Below are positions 1-5,908 of a DNA stretch of 6,898 nt, in pieces. Numbering within the stretch: position 1 is the stretch's first letter; every line of letters starts with the position of its first letter. The notes beneath the pieces are model-generated. The model was not told the DNA's origin, searched no databases, and worked only from the letters and a program-made list of their open reading frames with translations. The position numbers were made by a program, and so were the translations under genes. The stretch is from the NCBI GenBank assembly GCA_024644775.1, contig JAHEHB010000299.1, positions 1 through 6,898 on the forward strand, in the 5' to 3' direction. Origin of the DNA: Deltaproteobacteria bacterium (GTDB lineage Bacteria > Desulfobacterota > Desulfobacteria > Desulfobacterales > SURF-15).

Positions 1-55
1 GGGCCGCCACGATCCACAAGACTACCCATAAACGGTTAAATCGAGAAGTTTTCAT
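1..55 (-). CDS. Start of a secreted protein, probably peptide ABC transporter solute-binding protein (partial)
   Basis: The complement reads an ATG at 55-53 followed by an open frame to the window edge, giving 18 residues, MKTSRFNRLWVVLWIVAA. The basic N-terminus (K2, R5, R8) followed by a hydrophobic run (L9 onward) looks like a Sec signal peptide or a first membrane helix. A strong Shine-Dalgarno sequence (AAGGAGG, complement of 61-67) lies 5 bases before the ATG. The gene is on the same strand as the two peptide-transporter ATPases, 48 bases after the stop of the second one, and so is probably in the same operon. Neither permeases nor a binding protein lie upstream in the window. The binding protein (SBP_bac_5 family) is therefore the best guess, with a DppB/DppC-type permease as the alternative. 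The identity is inferred from context; the start site itself is well supported. Confidence 0.6.
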   Translation of the reverse strand, partial: MKTSRFNRLWVVLWIVAA

Positions 56-60
56 TGATA

Positions 61-67
61 CCTCCTT
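61..67 (-). promoter_or_regulatory. Strong ribosome binding site of the truncated gene at the left edge
   Basis: The complement of this stretch is AAGGAGG, a near-perfect Shine-Dalgarno sequence. It ends 5 bases before the ATG at 55-53. It is what makes the short partial reading frame at the window edge credible as a real gene start, and it suggests high translation, as is common for solute-binding proteins. Confidence 0.65.
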
Positions 68-88
68 CATTGAACTGGTTTAAGGTTT

Positions 89-100
89 CGGGTTAACCCG
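89..100. repeat. 12-base perfect palindrome between ATPase gene and next gene
   Basis: CGGGTTAACCCG is self-complementary over all 12 bases. As RNA it could form a 4-bp stem with a UUAA loop in the intercistronic leader, a few bases after the stop of the DppF-type gene (104-106) and before the Shine-Dalgarno sequence of the next gene. There is no T tract on either side, so it is not a typical intrinsic terminator. It may be an mRNA processing or stability element, or chance. Confidence 0.35.
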
Positions 101-103
101 GCA

Positions 104-1090
104 CTATGAAGCCTGATCACTTAAAGGGAAGTGGCAGGCTACACGGTGCAAGGGGTAAATTTCCGTTTTCATCGGACGCTCTTGAGCACAAACGGGCTGC
201 CGATGCTGGCAGCGCGGGTGGAAACTGCATCCAGGCGGCGTGTGAATGGGGGACGGCACATCGCCGGTAAGCCGGATCCGTTTGCGCTTTTTCAACGGGT
301 TGGGCAAGGGTACGGCCGACAGCAATGATGCCGTGTAGGGGTGCCGCGGTTTGGCATAGATGGCTTCCCTGGACGCCGACTCGACCACCCGTCCCAGATA
401 CATAACGGCGATCCGATTGCAAATATGGCGAACCACCCCCAGATCGTGGGAAATAAAAAGGTAAGTAAGCTGGAAGCGATTCTGAAGTGAAACCAAAAGA
501 TTTAGGATCTGAGCTTGGACCGAGACATCCAGGGCCGACACCGGTTCATCGGCAATGACCAGCTTGGGATTAAGAGCCAAAGCCCGAGAAATACAGATTC
601 TCTGCCGCTGTCCACCTGAAAATTCATGGGGATAACGATAAAAATGTTCCGGAAGGAGCCCCACGATATCAAGTAACTCCATGACTTTATCCCTGCGTTC
701 CTTTGGGGTTAAAAGACCATGTATTTGAAATCCTTCACCAACAAGCTGGCCGATGGTTTTCCTGGGATCTAATGAAGAGTAAGGATCTTGAAAGATAATC
801 TGCATATCCCGTCTCAGCCGCTGCATGGACAATCGGTCCCGGCGAAGAATGTCCTTTCCCTCGAAGATCACTTGCCCGGATGTCGGTTCTTCCAGGCGAA
901 GGATACAGTAACCCAGCGTACTTTTACCACAACCCGATTCCCCCACAATGCCTAATGTTTCCCCTTTTTGGACCTCAAGGTCCACGCCATCCACGGCCTT
1001 GATGAATCCTCGGGCTCGCCGAAAGAACCCGCCGCGCACCGGAAAATGCTTCTTAAGCGCGTTTACTTTTAGCAGAAAACTATTGTTCAT
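104..1090 (-). CDS. Peptide ABC transporter ATP-binding protein, DppF/OppF type
   Basis: This is a cytoplasmic ATPase subunit of a dipeptide/oligopeptide (or nickel-peptide) importer, 328 residues, the usual length. Visible motifs in order are Walker [10 protein letters not shown] (50-58), Q-loop [11 protein letters not shown] (100-110), ABC signature FSGGQRQR (157-164), Walker B LVIADEP (177-183), D-loop SALD and the switch histidine H215. The C-terminal oligo_HPY extension begins with HPYTASLL near 250 and carries four cysteines (C288, C294, C301, C319). In DppD/DppF/Opp ATPases this arrangement is known to hold a 4Fe-4S cluster. The ATG at 1090-1088 lies inside the end of the upstream DppD-type gene (11-base overlap), with a GAGG about 10 bases before it, so translational coupling is likely. 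It pairs with the DppD-type subunit as a heterodimer. The exact cargo (dipeptides, oligopeptides, nickel chelates) cannot be read from the ATPases. Confidence 0.93.
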   Translation of the reverse strand: MNNSFLLKVNALKKHFPVRGGFFRRARGFIKAVDGVDLEVQKGETLGIVGESGCGKSTLGYCILRLEEPTSGQVIFEGKDILRRDRLSMQRLRRDMQIIFQDPYSSLDPRKTIGQLVGEGFQIHGLLTPKERRDKVMELLDIVGLLPEHFYRYPHEFSGGQRQRICISRALALNPKLVIADEPVSALDVSVQAQILNLLVSLQNRFQLTYLFISHDLGVVRHICNRIAVMYLGRVVESASREAIYAKPRHPYTASLLSAVPLPNPLKKRKRIRLTGDVPSPIHTPPGCSFHPRCQHRQPVCAQERPMKTEIYPLHRVACHFPLSDQAS

Positions 1091-2066
1091 GGAGCCAGCA
1101 CCTCACCGTATGACCGGAGCCGCTGTCGAAAAGGGGGGGATCATCCTTTAAACAAGTCGTAAAAGCATGGTTGCACCGATCTTGAAAGATACAACCCGAC
1201 GGAAGATCAAGAAGGCTCGGCACCCCCCCTGGTATGGTTTGCAGTACTCGATTCTCTGGAACCGGGGCCTCGATATTGGGAATCGATGCCATCAGACCGA
1301 CAGTGTAAGGGTGTTCAGGATGACGAAAAAGCTCGACAACATCGGTGTATTCAACGATTTTACCGGCATACATAACGGCGATCCACTGGGACATTTCAGC
1401 CACCACGCCGAGATCGTGAGTAATCAGAAGGATGGAGGTGTTGAAATCCGATTTCAAGTCGTTCATGAGATCTAGGATCTGGGCTTGAATGGTCACATCC
1501 AAGGCTGTGGTCGGCTCATCGGCAATGATCATATCCGGGTTGCAGGCTAAGGCCATGGCAATCATGACCCGCTGACGCATCCCACCGCTCATCTGGTAGG
1601 GATATTCCCTGACCCGTTGTTCCGGATCGGAAATCCCAACTTTGAACAGCAGCTCCACGGCCCGGTTCCAGGCAGCGCGCCGAGGCAGATTCTCATGAAT
1701 CTGGAGGACCTCGGCGATCTGATCCCCCACTTGGAAGGCCGGGTTGAGAGAGGTCATGGGCTCCTGAAAAATCATGGAGATTCGGTTGCCCCGAATATGA
1801 CGCATCTCCTCTCTGCTTAACTGAACCAGGTTGCGGCCGTCGAACAGGATTCGGCCATTGACAATTTTTCCCGGTGGCTCTGGTATCAGATGCATGATGG
1901 ACAGGGCAGTCACACTTTTTCCACACCCGGACTCGCCGACCAGGCCTAACGTTTTCCCTTTGCCGAGCTCAAGATTCAGGCCGTCAACCGCCTTGACAAT
2001 CCCCCGTCTGGTATAAAAGAACGTGCTTAAATCTTCTATCCTAAGCAGGGTCTGGGTTTTCATCAT
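1080..2066 (-). CDS. Peptide ABC transporter ATP-binding protein, DppD/OppD type
   Basis: This is the partner ATPase of the DppF-type protein, also 328 residues. Motifs in order are Walker A GESGCGKS (44-51), Q-loop [10 protein letters not shown] (100-109), signature MSGGMRQR (159-166), Walker B MIIADEP (179-185), D-loop TALD and the switch histidine H217. The C-terminal oligo_HPY region contains [12 protein letters not shown] (252-263) and four cysteines (C292, C298, C305, C323) in the spacing seen in Fe-S-bearing Dpp/Opp ATPases. Two adjacent ATG codons occur, at 2066-2064 and 2063-2061. The GAGG complementary to 2071-2074 is 4 bases from the first and 7 from the second, so translation may really begin at the second; the product differs by one methionine. 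It is the first gene of the minus-strand operon in this window and overlaps the next gene by 11 bases. The operon order (ATPases before the putative binding protein) differs from the E. coli dppABCDF order. Confidence 0.93.
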   Translation of the reverse strand: MMKTQTLLRIEDLSTFFYTRRGIVKAVDGLNLELGKGKTLGLVGESGCGKSVTALSIMHLIPEPPGKIVNGRILFDGRNLVQLSREEMRHIRGNRISMIFQEPMTSLNPAFQVGDQIAEVLQIHENLPRRAAWNRAVELLFKVGISDPEQRVREYPYQMSGGMRQRVMIAMALACNPDMIIADEPTTALDVTIQAQILDLMNDLKSDFNTSILLITHDLGVVAEMSQWIAVMYAGKIVEYTDVVELFRHPEHPYTVGLMASIPNIEAPVPENRVLQTIPGGVPSLLDLPSGCIFQDRCNHAFTTCLKDDPPLFDSGSGHTVRCWLHEQ

Positions 2067-2104
2067 CTATCCTCGGCGAAACCAAAGCATGCACTACAGA
2101 CAAA

Positions 2105-2116
2105 TGAAAGCTTTCA
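2105..2116. repeat. 12-base palindrome TGAAAGCTTTCA upstream of the DppD-type gene
   Basis: TGAAAGCTTTCA is perfectly self-complementary. It lies about 40 bases upstream of the DppD-type start and about 30 bases downstream (in the leftward direction) of the candidate -10 element. It would be in a natural position for a repressor operator in the transporter leader. No known regulator motif is recognised. Confidence 0.35.
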
Positions 2117-2145
2117 GCTATCGGCGTTTAGCAATCAGGAGAATG

Positions 2146-2174
2146 ATTCTAAAAGAAATTCATGTTTCTTGCAT
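2146..2174 (-). promoter_or_regulatory. Candidate sigma-70 promoter for the transporter operon (weak)
   Basis: On the complement a TAGAAT (-10 like, five of six matches, complement of 2146-2151) follows ATGCAA (-35 like, only three of six matches, complement of 2169-2174) at 17 bases. It lies about 80 bases upstream of the DppD-type start. The -10 overlaps the AGAAT-G-ATTCT near-palindrome at 2140-2150. The -35 is poor, so this is only the best candidate seen by eye. Confidence 0.3.
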
Positions 2175-2215
2175 AAAAGAGATATGAACCTTTCGATATT
2201 CAACCAAAGCTAACC

Positions 2216-2239
2216 GCTGAATGCTAATTGCTGAACGCT
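2216..2239. repeat. Short direct repeat GCTGAA(T/C)GCT
   Basis: GCTGAATGCT at 2216-2225 is repeated as GCTGAACGCT at 2230-2239, nine of ten bases identical with a 14-base period. It may be a degenerate remnant of a simple intergenic repeat, or a pair of binding half-sites on one face of the helix. It could also be chance. Confidence 0.3.
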
Positions 2240-2471
2240 CCCTAACAGAGCCTTGGCTCAAAGGTAACACTTTATTTACGACATTGGCAAGAGGGTTAAA
2301 TGTTCCACATTTTTTCTAAAGGGTGGCCACAATAATTGGAGCGCTCTTTACTGTTTCAGATCTATCGATACATTGGGTCATAAATTGTGATATCATGAAT
2401 TGAACGAACTCAAAGATACATTTCTCACCGGAATGTAGATTGAACAATGGTTATCTCCTAAATGTGACTAA

Positions 2472-2954
2472 ATGCAGAAAAAAAAACTTGAACAAAAAAT
2501 ATTTCACTATATGGAAAACCACCATACCATTTCACTAGCAACGACCGGGGGAGACTTGCCTCACGCGGCATCCGTATTTTATGTCAATATCGGTTTCACG
2601 CTTTATTTTTTAAGCAGCCCCACCAGTCGACATGGTGAGAATTTAACACAAAATCCACGGGTTTCCGGAACGATCAATGAAGACTATTCCAACTGGCTTC
2701 AGATTAAGGGAATACAGCTGGAAGGACGGGTCGAATGCATCGGTGGAATTATAAAGAACGCACAGATCGTCAATGCTTACATAAAGAAATTCCCAAATGT
2801 TGCCGCTTTTCTGATTTCACCCAATACTCTGGATACGGCTATTATTCAGAAAATATCTCAGGTGAACTTTTATAGAATAATGCCGTCAAAAATTTGTTTT
2901 ATTGATAACGAACCGGGGTTCGGACACCGGGATGAATTAATCATCTCTGAATAA
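2472..2954 (+). CDS. YhbP/UPF0306-like protein with pyridoxamine 5'-phosphate oxidase (flavin split-barrel) fold
   Basis: This 160-residue cytoplasmic protein has no signal or membrane segment. The N-terminal helix (2-17) is followed by a strand pattern typical of the PNPOx-like split barrel: SLATT..DLPHAASVFYV (21-38), LYFLSSPTSRHGENLTQNPRVSGTI (44-68, here the S/T-R-H and N-P-x-V-x-G elements) and KGIQLEGRVE (79-88). The C-terminal FIDNEPGFGHRDEL (143-156) matches my memory of E. coli YhbP (TDN..GFG), as does overall length, so UPF0306 is the best family match. Members of this fold bind FMN, F420 or heme, and the cofactor here is unknown. The ATG at 2472 aligns with the family N-terminus but lacks a clear Shine-Dalgarno sequence. 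The gene ends 64 bases before ubiX on the same strand, and co-transcription is plausible. A flavin-related role beside a flavin-modifying enzyme is inference only. Confidence 0.75.
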   Translation: MQKKKLEQKIFHYMENHHTISLATTGGDLPHAASVFYVNIGFTLYFLSSPTSRHGENLTQNPRVSGTINEDYSNWLQIKGIQLEGRVECIGGIIKNAQIVNAYIKKFPNVAAFLISPNTLDTAIIQKISQVNFYRIMPSKICFIDNEPGFGHRDELIISE

Positions 2955-3005
2955 TTTGCAATCACATCGAACGTGCGATAAATGAGAAAATCATCTAACT
3001 CGGAA

Positions 3006-3012
3006 GAAGGGA
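3006..3012 (+). promoter_or_regulatory. Ribosome binding site that places the ubiX start at 3019
   Basis: GAAGGGA lies here. Its AAGG core ends 8 bases before the ATG at 3019, which is good spacing, but only 2 bases before an in-frame TTG at 3013. The ATG at 3019 is therefore preferred over the longer TTG-initiated form. Confidence 0.6.
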
Positions 3013-3018
3013 TTGGGA

Positions 3019-3606
3019 ATGGAAAGAATCGCTGTCGGTATATCGGGTGCTTCCGGTGCCATCCTGGGAATTCGGCTATTAGAAGTATTGTCTGAATCGA
3101 ACTACGAAACCCATCTTATTATTTCAGACTCCGCCGAAAAAACCATCGAAATAGAGACCGATTGGGGAGTAGACAAGGTGAAAGCGTTGGCTGATCACGT
3201 TCATGATTTTCATGATCTCGGCGCACCGCTTTCCAGTGGATCGTTTCGAACCCTTGGGATGGCCATTGTACCCTGTTCCATGAAAACGATGTCGGCACTG
3301 GCGCATTCTTTTGATACGAATCTATTGATTCGTGCAGCGGATGTCACATTAAAGGAGCGGAGAAGATTGGTTGTGGTTCCTCGGGAAGCCCCCCTTCATC
3401 GGGGTCATCTTGATCTGATGGCCAAAGTCGAACGGTTGCGGGGAATGATTTTACCGCCGGTTATGACATTTTATCACCATCCCAAAAGCATTGACGATAT
3501 GGTCAATTATATGGTCGGTAAAATCCTGGATTGTTTTCAGATAGATAATTCCCTGTTCAACCGATGGTGTGAAGACAATCGGTCAGAGAAGTCTCAACGG
3601 TCATAA
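3019..3606 (+). CDS. ubiX: UbiX-family flavin prenyltransferase
   Basis: The protein joins a dimethylallyl group to FMN to make prenylated FMN, the cofactor of UbiD decarboxylases. It is 195 residues from the ATG at 3019, normal for the family. The N-terminus has the FMN-binding GISGASGA motif (S12 corresponds to S15 of Pseudomonas aeruginosa UbiX). ETD near E46 matches the E49 region. LIRAADVTLKERRRLVVVPREAPL follows at about 103-126 and contains K112, R122 and E123, the counterparts of K129, R139 and E140. FYHHPKSIDD has Y152, matching Y169. One difference: where the P. aeruginosa enzyme has R185, which binds the dimethylallyl phosphate, this protein has K168 (MVGKILD), a conservative change. 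The residue numbers of the reference are from memory. The downstream ubiD homologue is the obvious client; the neighbouring tetR gene lies between them. Confidence 0.92.
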   Translation: MERIAVGISGASGAILGIRLLEVLSESNYETHLIISDSAEKTIEIETDWGVDKVKALADHVHDFHDLGAPLSSGSFRTLGMAIVPCSMKTMSALAHSFDTNLLIRAADVTLKERRRLVVVPREAPLHRGHLDLMAKVERLRGMILPPVMTFYHHPKSIDDMVNYMVGKILDCFQIDNSLFNRWCEDNRSEKSQRS

Positions 3607-3626
3607 TATCCCCACAGCATATTTTA

Positions 3627-3647
3627 TCAAGATTTAAAAAATCTTGA
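3627..3647. repeat. Inverted repeat overlapping the -35 of the tetR promoter
   Basis: TCAAGATTT (3627-3635) and AAATCTTGA (3639-3647) are perfect 9-base inverted arms around a 3-base AAA centre. No T tract follows on the plus strand, so it is not a normal terminator for ubiX. Its right arm overlaps the TTGACA at 3644-3649, which would suit a regulator site. A hairpin ending the ubiX transcript is the alternative. Confidence 0.5.
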
Positions 3648-3673
3648 CATGCACAATCCAATAAAATACTAAT
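3644..3673 (+). promoter_or_regulatory. Sigma-70 promoter of the tetR(-ubiD) unit
   Basis: A perfect TTGACA (3644-3649) is followed after 17 bases by TACTAA (3667-3672), or after 18 bases by ACTAAT (3668-3673). The second -10 option matches four of six consensus bases. Transcription would begin around 3679-3681. That leaves a leader of about 20 bases before the GTG at 3699, but only a few bases before the ATG at 3687. The -10 sits inside an inverted repeat, as expected for a repressible promoter. Confidence 0.55.
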
Positions 3674-3684
3674 CGTTTAGTATT
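3665..3684. promoter_or_regulatory. Probable TetR operator, 20-base inverted repeat
   Basis: AATACTAA (3665-3672) and TTAGTATT (3677-3684) are perfect 8-base inverted arms around TCGT. The palindrome covers the -10 region of the promoter and lies immediately before the TetR-family gene. Size and position fit the usual autoregulatory operators of TetR repressors, in which each half is contacted by one HTH of a dimer or dimer pair. That this protein binds here is inferred from position. Confidence 0.6.
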
Positions 3685-3688
3685 AAAT

Positions 3689-3693
3689 GGAGG
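3689..3693 (+). promoter_or_regulatory. Ribosome binding site favouring a GTG start for tetR
   Basis: GGAGG lies 5 bases before the GTG at 3699, while the in-frame ATG at 3687 overlaps this site and has only an AT-rich palindrome in front of it. The arrangement argues for initiation at 3699. Confidence 0.55.
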
Positions 3694-3698
3694 CCGGG

Positions 3699-4313
3699 GT
3701 GAAGAAGAGAAGTGCAGAAACGGAAAGGAAAATCCTTCAGGCAGCCCTAGAGCTATTCGTTCGTAAGGGCTATCACGGCACATCAATAGACGACATCATG
3801 CGCATGGTTGGTCTCACGAAGGGTGCTCTCTATGCCCATTTTAATAGCAAAGGCGATTTGCTCGAAAGAATCATTGAAGAATTCAAAACCCAATTCATCG
3901 ATAAAATGATTCAGATGGTCGATGGATTCGACGACGATGCTCTCGGGAAACTCCATCGCATGGTAAGCTTCAATTCAAAATTTGCCTTCGAAAACCAAAA
4001 TCTCTGCGTCTTCCTGACTTTCTTAACCACCGAGTTGAATGAGGATGTAAATTTTAAACCACTATTGAAGGGCATTTATCGTAAATATCAGGCATTCATT
4101 TCTCAGCTTATCCGGCTGGGGATAAAACAGGGGCGTTTTAAAAAAAATCTCGATCCGGACTTAGTCGCACTGACCTTCATGGCATTTCACGATGGTGTTC
4201 TTCATCAATGGGCGCTCAACCGAAATGATATCGACGGAGGGCATTACGTCAGAACATTTCGTAACATTTTCTTTAACGGATTGGCAATTCACACTTCCAC
4301 CGTTGTGAAGTAA
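3699..4313 (+). CDS. TetR/AcrR-family transcriptional regulator
   Basis: This is a DNA-binding repressor of about 204 residues (208 if the ATG at 3687 is used). From the GTG start, the TetR_N domain spans about residues 5-55. Helix 1 (TERKILQAALELFVRKGY) is followed by the helix-turn-helix TSIDDIMRMVGLTKGALYAHF (about 28-48), with the typical L-Y-x-H-F ending and K/D-L-L after it. The rest is an all-helical ligand and dimer domain without recognisable specificity. The GTG start is preferred because GGAGG precedes it at 5 bases and because the mapped promoter would leave almost no leader before the ATG. A palindrome over the -10 suggests autorepression. The gene lies between ubiX and the ubiD homologue, 65 bases before the latter on the same strand, so it probably controls this decarboxylase module in response to the substrate or its CoA ester. 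The ligand is unknown. Confidence 0.9.
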   Translation: MKKRSAETERKILQAALELFVRKGYHGTSIDDIMRMVGLTKGALYAHFNSKGDLLERIIEEFKTQFIDKMIQMVDGFDDDALGKLHRMVSFNSKFAFENQNLCVFLTFLTTELNEDVNFKPLLKGIYRKYQAFISQLIRLGIKQGRFKKNLDPDLVALTFMAFHDGVLHQWALNRNDIDGGHYVRTFRNIFFNGLAIHTSTVVK

Positions 4314-4333
4314 CCTTAGTTGATCAGTCCTCG

Positions 4334-4347
4334 GTTCCATATGGGAC
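4334..4347. repeat. 14-base near-palindrome in front of the ubiD homologue
   Basis: GTTCCATATGGGAC is self-complementary except for one T/G pair (4336 against 4345), with the core CCATATGG at 4337-4344. It lies in the 65-base gap between tetR and the decarboxylase gene. It could be a second operator, or chance. Confidence 0.3.
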
Positions 4348-4378
4348 GACACATCAATAACAGAAAGGACATAAACCC

Positions 4379-5839
4379 ATGGCAATTCTGGATTTGAACG
4401 AATGGATCGATCTCCTTGAAAAGGAGGGAGAACTCGCGCGAATAACTACAAAAGTAGACTGGAACCTGGAACTGGGCGGCATCACCCAGGAGACCTTTGA
4501 CCGGGAAGGACCGGCGCTTTTATTTGAGAACATAAAAGATTACGAGAACACCATTTGCAGGCGGTTTTTTACCGGTACATTGGCCACCTACCCCCGTGTC
4601 GCCCTGATGCTTGGCCTTCCAAAGGATACACCGTATAAGGATTTAATCGATATTTGGCGGAAGCGGTCAAAGAACCTCATAAAACCCGAGATTGTGGAGA
4701 CAGGTCCGGTTAAGGAGAATATCATAAAGGGGGACGACATCGATCTCCATCAGTTCCCCGCCCCTTTCTGGCACAAATTAGACGGCCATCGCTATATCGG
4801 TACCTTTGACGGTGTGGTAACAAAACACAGGGACACCGACTGGATAAACGTTGGTCTCTACCGGCGCGCGGTGCATAACGAAAAACAAATGGGAATTACG
4901 TTTACAATCGGTCAGCATATCTGGATGCATTGGCGAAGTTATCGTAAACGGGGAGAAAACGTCCCGGTCGCAGTGGCATGTGGCTGGAATCCCATCCTGC
5001 CGGCGGTGGCCTCAGCCCATCTGGGGATCGATGTATGTGAATACGATATCATGGGCGGCATTTTGGGTGAACCGGTTGAGCTCGTTAAATGTGAAACTTC
5101 CGAGCTATTAGTTCCGGCTACGGCCCAGATTGTCTTTGAAGGTGAGTTGGACACCAATTTCGAAAGCTTTATTATGGAAGGTCCCTTTGGCGAATATACC
5201 GGTTATTATTGCACGGTTCCTCATACCCGCCCGGTGTTCAATGTAAAGTGCATTACATTCAGAAACGATCCGATTCTCCAAGGAACGTTAGAGGGGGTGC
5301 CGATTAACGAGGATCATCGTATTTGCTCCGTCCACCATTCGGCCTCTATTCGTGACCTTTTAGATGAGCGGATGTCGGGAGTAAGGGCTGTAAATGTAGA
5401 CCCGAGCACCGGATGGACAAATGTATTTGTGCAGATTGACAACAGCTACGTCGGTCAGGTGCAGCAGGTAGCCGCCAACATTTGGAGTTCAGGGGTGTCT
5501 GTGATGGTGGGTAAAAACGTCTTTGTTTTCGACCAGGACATTGACATCTTTGACTTACAAAAAGTCATGTGGGCCATCGGATATCGACTCACGCCGGATA
5601 GAGACATTACAACGTTTCCCGGTTGGATTTCACCTCTCGACCCGTCGGTTCACCCAAAGGATCGTGTTCACGAGGCCGTCAAAAAAGGATATCGTCTGCT
5701 TTTTGACTGCACAAAACCGATCGATTGGCCGAGAACGGATGATTGGTTTGGGGAAAGATTTCCACCGCTGGCATACCCGGATGACGAGACGATGAAGCAG
5801 GTCCGGGCAAATTGGGACAAATACGGTATCAACGCCTAA
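4379..5839 (+). CDS. UbiD-family prenyl-FMN-dependent (de)carboxylase
   Basis: This cytoplasmic enzyme of 486 residues has the usual family length. It is expected to decarboxylate, or in reverse carboxylate, an aromatic or alpha,beta-unsaturated acid using prenylated FMN, Mn2+ and K+. Compared from memory with Aspergillus niger Fdc1, the metal/phosphate ligands are N157 (NVGLYR), H180 (GQH) and E221 (CEYDIMGG), for Fdc1 N168, H191 and E233. The catalytic triad is R162, E267 and E272 (EGPFGEYTGYY), for R173, E277 and E282. The N-terminal domain begins LNEWIDLLEKEGEL (6-19), and LGLPKDTP (78-85) matches the family. A late D-Q-D-I-D segment (385-389) precedes VMWA. It resembles Bacillus BsdC-type decarboxylases more than E. 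coli UbiD, by eye. AAAGGA at 4364-4369 is 9 bases before the ATG. With ubiX and a TetR gene next door it looks catabolic rather than part of ubiquinone synthesis. The substrate is not determined. Confidence 0.93.
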   Translation: MAILDLNEWIDLLEKEGELARITTKVDWNLELGGITQETFDREGPALLFENIKDYENTICRRFFTGTLATYPRVALMLGLPKDTPYKDLIDIWRKRSKNLIKPEIVETGPVKENIIKGDDIDLHQFPAPFWHKLDGHRYIGTFDGVVTKHRDTDWINVGLYRRAVHNEKQMGITFTIGQHIWMHWRSYRKRGENVPVAVACGWNPILPAVASAHLGIDVCEYDIMGGILGEPVELVKCETSELLVPATAQIVFEGELDTNFESFIMEGPFGEYTGYYCTVPHTRPVFNVKCITFRNDPILQGTLEGVPINEDHRICSVHHSASIRDLLDERMSGVRAVNVDPSTGWTNVFVQIDNSYVGQVQQVAANIWSSGVSVMVGKNVFVFDQDIDIFDLQKVMWAIGYRLTPDRDITTFPGWISPLDPSVHPKDRVHEAVKKGYRLLFDCTKPIDWPRTDDWFGERFPPLAYPDDETMKQVRANWDKYGINA

Positions 5840-5908
5840 CCCGGACGAACCGATTGGAGTGAAGCGAAAATCCCGTTTTTGCGAGGAACCAAACAAGTCG
5901 TTAAATGA

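Larger units (their letters stand above)
2067..2471. other. Divergent intergenic region between transporter operon and YhbP-like gene
   Basis: This 405-base, AT-rich stretch has no credible gene on either strand. It must hold the promoters for the leftward transporter operon and the rightward gene at 2472. Visible in it are a 12-base palindrome (2105-2116), an 11-base AGAAT-G-ATTCT near-palindrome (2140-2150), AAGAAA and TTTCTT arms six bases apart (2153-2170), a short direct repeat (2216-2239) and a TGATATCA palindrome (2388-2395). No convincing sigma-70 or sigma-54 promoter for the rightward gene could be picked out by eye. Confidence 0.6.

Noticed and set aside
398..1384. A 17-base identical stretch (ATACATAACGGCGATCC) at 398-414 and 1368-1384
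   Set aside because: It encodes the same conserved I-A-V-M-Y segment in the two paralogous ATPases, so it is shared protein sequence and not a separate DNA repeat.
2284..2300. TTGGCAAGAGGGTTAAA as a sigma-54 promoter for the YhbP-like gene
   Set aside because: The -24 GG is present, but the required GC at -12 spacing is missing.
2440..2460. AGGAGATAACC on the minus strand (complement of about 2448-2458) as the ribosome site of a small leftward gene
   Set aside because: The only codon at proper spacing is ATT, and the frame closes after a few codons.
3013..3018. TTG at 3013 as the start of ubiX
   Set aside because: It is only about 2 bases from the Shine-Dalgarno core, while the ATG at 3019 has 8-base spacing and matches the family N-terminus.
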